From NCBI GenBank assembly GCA_937973565.1, contig CALJKQ010000194.1:1-7062 (forward strand): 7,062 bases of DNA, in the 5' to 3' direction. The stretch is from an uncultured Saprospiraceae bacterium (GTDB taxonomy: Bacteria > Bacteroidota > Bacteroidia > Chitinophagales > Saprospiraceae). A program made the position numbers and the translations under genes. This document shows positions 4,837 through 7,062 of the stretch, piece by piece. The notes beneath the pieces were generated by a model, which made no database searches, was not told where the DNA came from, and worked only from the letters and a program-made list of their open reading frames with translations. Each line of letters starts with the position of its first letter. Within the stretch, counting starts at the first letter, position 1.

Positions 4837-6240
4837 ATGGTAAATGACCACAACATAATTTGGAACAATTGTCTGGAAATCGTTCGCAAGAATATAAACC
4901 CACAAAGTTACCGCACCTGGTTTGAGCCCATCAAACCCGTAAAGGTTCAGGCAGGGGTATTGACCATCCAGGTTCCCAATAAATTTTTCTACGAATGGCT
5001 GGAAGAAAACTTTGTAGATGTGTTGAGTCTGGCACTGCGCAAAGAAATGGGTGAAGGTTCACGACTGGAGTACCAGATTCTGATGGACAACCACAAAGCC
5101 ACAGGTAAAGCCTTGACAGCACCTGTTCCGGAATCGGAGGAAGTAACGGGTGAAGAGATCACCAATCCATTTGTTATACCCGGCATCAAAAAAACGAAAA
5201 TCGACCCGCAGCTTAATGAGCGCTACACCTTTGACAACTTTGTAGAAGGCGAATGCAATAAGCTGGCACGCGCTGCCGGTCTTGAAATTGCGGGCAGACC
5301 GGGCACTACCTCCTTCAATCCATTGGTTATTTTTGGCGATACCGGTTTGGGCAAAACGCATTTGTCGCAGGCCATTGGCAATGCCATCACCAAAAAACTC
5401 AGCAACAAGCAGGTACTGTACATCACCACCGAAAGGTTTACCAATCAGGTGATCCAGGCCATCAGAAACAACTCGATCAACGATTTCATGAATCACTATC
5501 AAATGATAGACGTGCTTATTGTTGACGATATCCAGTTTTTGGCCAATCGTCCGAAAACGCAGGAAATATTTTTTAATATATTCAACCAGTTGCACCAAAA
5601 CGGCAAGCAGATCATCCTTACCTCTGACCGGGCGCCCAAGGATTTGCAGGATGTTGAAAAACGTCTCATTTCCCGCTTCAAATGGGGACTTACCGCTGAT
5701 CTGGGAGCACCTGAATATAAGACCAGGGTAGATATTCTGAAGGCTAAGATGGAAGTAGAAGGCATCTCCCTTACGCAGGATACCATAGAATACATCTGTC
5801 ACCATATTAAGAGCAACATTCGCGAACTCGAAGGAGTATTGATTTCACTGGTTGCCAGGGCATCGCTCAACAAAAAAAGGATTGACCTCGATCTTGCCAG
5901 AGAAGTGGTGGGTCAGTTTGTAAGCCAGGAGCACAAAGAAATATCCATAGACAACATCAAAAAGCTGGTAGCCGATCACTTTAAGGTGCCGGTAGAAAAG
6001 ATGCAGGGCACCACACGCAAACGTTCCATCGTGTTGGCGCGTCAACTGTCTATGTACCTGGCCAAAAATTATACATCGGTTTCGCTCAAAACCATCGGCA
6101 GCAATTTTGGCGGAAAAGACCATAGCACGGTCCTTTATTCCATTCGTGCCGTACAAGACCTGATGGATACCGACAGCTTGTTTAAAGATACCGTCAACCA
6201 GCTTGAAAAGCAAGTGCAACTGAGCCTCACACCGGCCTAG
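4837..6240 (+). CDS. dnaA: Chromosomal replication initiator protein DnaA
   Basis: DnaA binds DnaA boxes at oriC, assembles as an ATP-bound filament, melts the origin and helps load the replicative helicase. All four domains are present in 467 residues. Domain I (1-82) contains WNNCLEIVRKNINPQSYRTW and FFYEWLEENF. A short linker (about 83-125) follows. Domain III, the AAA+ ATPase, has Walker A GDTGLGKT (167-174), Walker B VLIVDD (226-231) and KRLISRFKWGL (275-285), which includes the likely arginine finger at Arg280. Domain IV, the DNA-binding helix-turn-helix, carries the family signature GGKDHSTVLYS (425-435). The ATG at 4837 is the only sensible start because an in-frame TGA lies two codons upstream. 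No dnaN or recF follows, unlike the arrangement common in other phyla but not unusual in Bacteroidota. Expression may involve the leader elements described upstream. Confidence 0.98.
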   Translation: MVNDHNIIWNNCLEIVRKNINPQSYRTWFEPIKPVKVQAGVLTIQVPNKFFYEWLEENFVDVLSLALRKEMGEGSRLEYQILMDNHKATGKALTAPVPESEEVTGEEITNPFVIPGIKKTKIDPQLNERYTFDNFVEGECNKLARAAGLEIAGRPGTTSFNPLVIFGDTGLGKTHLSQAIGNAITKKLSNKQVLYITTERFTNQVIQAIRNNSINDFMNHYQMIDVLIVDDIQFLANRPKTQEIFFNIFNQLHQNGKQIILTSDRAPKDLQDVEKRLISRFKWGLTADLGAPEYKTRVDILKAKMEVEGISLTQDTIEYICHHIKSNIRELEGVLISLVARASLNKKRIDLDLAREVVGQFVSQEHKEISIDNIKKLVADHFKVPVEKMQGTTRKRSIVLARQLSMYLAKNYTSVSLKTIGSNFGGKDHSTVLYSIRAVQDLMDTDSLFKDTVNQLEKQVQLSLTPA

Positions 6241-6270
6241 GGCATTGTTAATGTTTCGCTAAAGCCGGTG
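6230..6270 (+). other. Inverted repeat across the end of dnaA
   Basis: CACCGGC (6230-6236), in the last codons of dnaA, is complementary to GCCGGTG (6264-6270). The 27-base loop holds the stop codon and a small CATT/AATG hairpin. The stem is GC-rich but no T-run follows, so it is at best a weak terminator or mRNA 3' end structure. Confidence 0.3.
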
Positions 6271-6301
6271 CCACAGGCATACAATCATTTTTCAACTCTT
6301 T

Positions 6302-6309
6302 TATCTTTG
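6302..6309 (+). promoter_or_regulatory. -7 promoter element for the thioredoxin-fold lipoprotein gene
   Basis: TATCTTTG is an exact match to the Bacteroidota -7 consensus TAnnTTTG, 15 bases before the ATG at 6325. No TTG is seen at the expected -33 distance. The short leader it implies resembles that of the Fe-S carrier gene. It supports 6325 as the start over the GTG at 6268. Confidence 0.45.
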
Positions 6310-6324
6310 CGCCAAAGTCAGACC

Positions 6325-6822
6325 ATGAAGTTTTTATCTTTCCTTTTGTTACCGATTACCTTTTTACTGCTGATCTCTTGTGGTGAAAACAAAAAGAGCG
6401 AATACCCTGAAGGCAAGGAGGGCAGCCTCAATTGGATCGATATGAAAACGGCAGCGGCTCTTTCCAATACTGAGAAAAAGATGTATTTTGTGGACGTATA
6501 TACCGACTGGTGTGGCTGGTGTAAGGTCATGGATAAAAAGACCTTTTCCGATCCGCAGGTGATCAAGGCACTCAGTGAAAAATACCATGTCGTAAAGTTT
6601 GACGCAGAGCAAAAAGATGCGATTGTGTTCAATGGCCAGACATTTGAATGGCAGGCTGCCGGCAGGAACGGCGTCAATATGTTGGCTTATGCGTTGTTGC
6701 AGGGTCAGTTGTCGTATCCTTCCTATGTATTTTTGGATGCAGACAGGAAGCCTTTCAAGATCGCCAGAGGATTTATGCCGGCGGACCAGTTTTTGCAAGA
6801 ACTGGCGAGTGTAGGTAAGTAA
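6325..6822 (+). CDS. Thioredoxin-fold lipoprotein with WCGWC active site
   Basis: The 165-residue protein starts MKFLSFLLLPITFLLLISC: a lipoprotein signal with lipobox LISC and the lipidated Cys at 19, followed by a polar tether. The rest is a thioredoxin-like domain. YFVDVYTDWCGWCKVMD holds the redox pair Cys63 and Cys66, and the cis-proline is Pro132 in LSYPSYVFLD. A typical FSDPQVIKAL helix follows the active site. The CGWC pair and lipid anchor suggest a thiol-disulfide reductase or isomerase at the periplasmic face of a membrane, similar to Bacteroidota 'thioredoxin family' proteins; the partner is unknown. Between the two motifs, roughly residues 97-118 (containing EWQAAGRNGVN) may adapt substrate binding. 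A GTG start at 6268 would add 19 residues before the signal peptide and overlap the promoter, so 6325 is chosen. The tRNA gene begins six bases after the stop. Confidence 0.9.
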   Translation: MKFLSFLLLPITFLLLISCGENKKSEYPEGKEGSLNWIDMKTAAALSNTEKKMYFVDVYTDWCGWCKVMDKKTFSDPQVIKALSEKYHVVKFDAEQKDAIVFNGQTFEWQAAGRNGVNMLAYALLQGQLSYPSYVFLDADRKPFKIARGFMPADQFLQELASVGK

Positions 6823-6828
6823 ATAAAA

Positions 6829-6903
6829 GGGGCATTAGCTCAGTTGGTTTAGAGCACTACCTTGACAGGGTAGGGGTCACTGGTTCGAGTCCAGTATGTC
6901 CCA
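6829..6903 (+). tRNA. tRNA-Val (anticodon GAC)
   Basis: A complete cloverleaf can be drawn. The acceptor arm is GGGGCAT with ATGTCCC (one G-U pair), followed by discriminator A at 6903. The D arm contains AGCTCAGTTGG. The anticodon stem CTACC/GGTAG encloses the loop TTGACAG with anticodon GAC at 6864-6866. The T arm is ACTGG/CCAGT with loop TTCGAGT. The 3' CCA is not encoded, so it must be added after transcription. It may be co-transcribed with the thioredoxin-fold gene only six bases upstream. Confidence 0.96.
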
Positions 6904-6913
6904 CTTGGTTTAA

Positions 6914-6931
6914 TCCCTCTGCCAGGAGGGA
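6914..6931 (+). terminator. Stem-loop just after tRNA-Val
   Basis: TCCCTC (6914-6919) pairs with GAGGGA (6926-6931) around the loop TGCCAG, ten bases after the tRNA. It is a compact GC-rich stem without a following T-run, so it may be a processing or 3'-end structure rather than a classical intrinsic terminator. Confidence 0.35.
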
Positions 6932-6941
6932 GGTCATCATA

Positions 6942-6963
6942 GAGACGCGATATATCGCGTCTC
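6942..6963. repeat. Perfect 22-bp palindrome, REP-like
   Basis: GAGACGCGATA (6942-6952) is followed immediately by its exact reverse complement TATCGCGTCTC (6953-6963). GAGGT (6930-6934) and ACCTC (6965-6969) form extra flanking arms with uneven spacing. From memory, palindromes of the GTAGAGACGCGAT...ATCGCGTCTCTAC type recur between genes in many Bacteroidota genomes, so this looks like one copy with degenerate ends. No T-run follows, though as RNA it would form a strong hairpin. Confidence 0.6.
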
Positions 6964-7062
6964 CACCTCGATCTAAAATAATTAATTCGGAAAAGGTTAT
7001 CGCTTCGCTCATCATTTCATGGGCTTTTATTAAATTATTTTAATATTTGTATATAATTAATA
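6964..7062. other. AT-rich non-coding tail
   Basis: After the palindrome the sequence becomes strongly AT-rich to the window end and carries no convincing ORF. TATTAAA (7028-7034) and TTTAATA (7039-7045) form a 7-bp A/T stem with a four-base loop, which may be chance in such composition. A further gene could begin beyond the edge; nothing here identifies it. Confidence 0.4.

Noticed and set aside
4647..4889. 80-codon minus-strand ORF over the dnaA leader
   Set aside because: It starts inside dnaA, has no promoter or family resemblance, and is composed of low-information codons.
5059..5805. 248-codon antisense ORF across dnaA
   Set aside because: It mirrors the dnaA coding sequence, shows no recognisable domain, and the sense frame has complete, conserved DnaA motifs.
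1..7062. CRISPR array, toxin-antitoxin, phage, transposase or integrase genes
   Set aside because: No regularly spaced repeats and no ORF with such motifs on either strand.

Overview
The window most likely comes from a Bacteroidota chromosome, probably of the Chitinophagales type. The evidence is the DnaA sequence style, promoters resembling the Bacteroidota -7 motif TAnnTTTG, very few Shine-Dalgarno sites, and family types such as GH73-plus-LysM glucosaminidases and split 5'-nucleotidases. The taxonomic call rests on family resemblance, not on a database search.

Layout. Positions 1-350 hold a SAM-dependent methyltransferase that enters from the left edge and loses its expected C-terminal part at about position 223; AT-rich unrelated sequence follows, including a 31-codon signal-peptide-like ORF. 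After a short non-coding stretch with a pyrimidine-rich tract comes a secreted glucosaminidase with LysM modules (542-1630). It runs tail to tail, with a 6-bp overlap, into a minus-strand A-type iron-sulfur carrier gene (1625-1975). The 355-bp divergent spacer (1976-2330) holds a good promoter for the Fe-S gene with a palindrome on its upstream element, two hairpins, a short direct repeat and a probable promoter for the next operon.

Positions 2331-4518 are a three-gene operon whose genes overlap by ATGA: a small membrane-anchored protein of unknown function, a lipoprotein carrying only the 5'-nucleotidase C-terminal (substrate-binding) domain, and a Tat-type metallophosphatase carrying only the catalytic domain. 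Together the last two probably rebuild a periplasmic or surface nucleotidase. A 318-bp leader with a CCCCCGGGGG palindrome and short upstream ORFs precedes dnaA (4837-6240), the replication initiator, which is intact. Then come a thioredoxin-fold lipoprotein (6325-6822), tRNA-Val(GAC) (6829-6903), and an AT-rich tail that begins with a hairpin and a perfect 22-bp palindrome resembling an interspersed repeat.

Most of the window is ordinary core genome: cell wall remodelling, Fe-S assembly, nucleotide salvage, replication initiation, envelope redox and translation. I found no convincing new defence or mobile system. The best leads are the structured non-coding stretches (1976-2330, 4519-4836, 6904-6969), the split nucleotidase, and the broken methyltransferase at the left edge.
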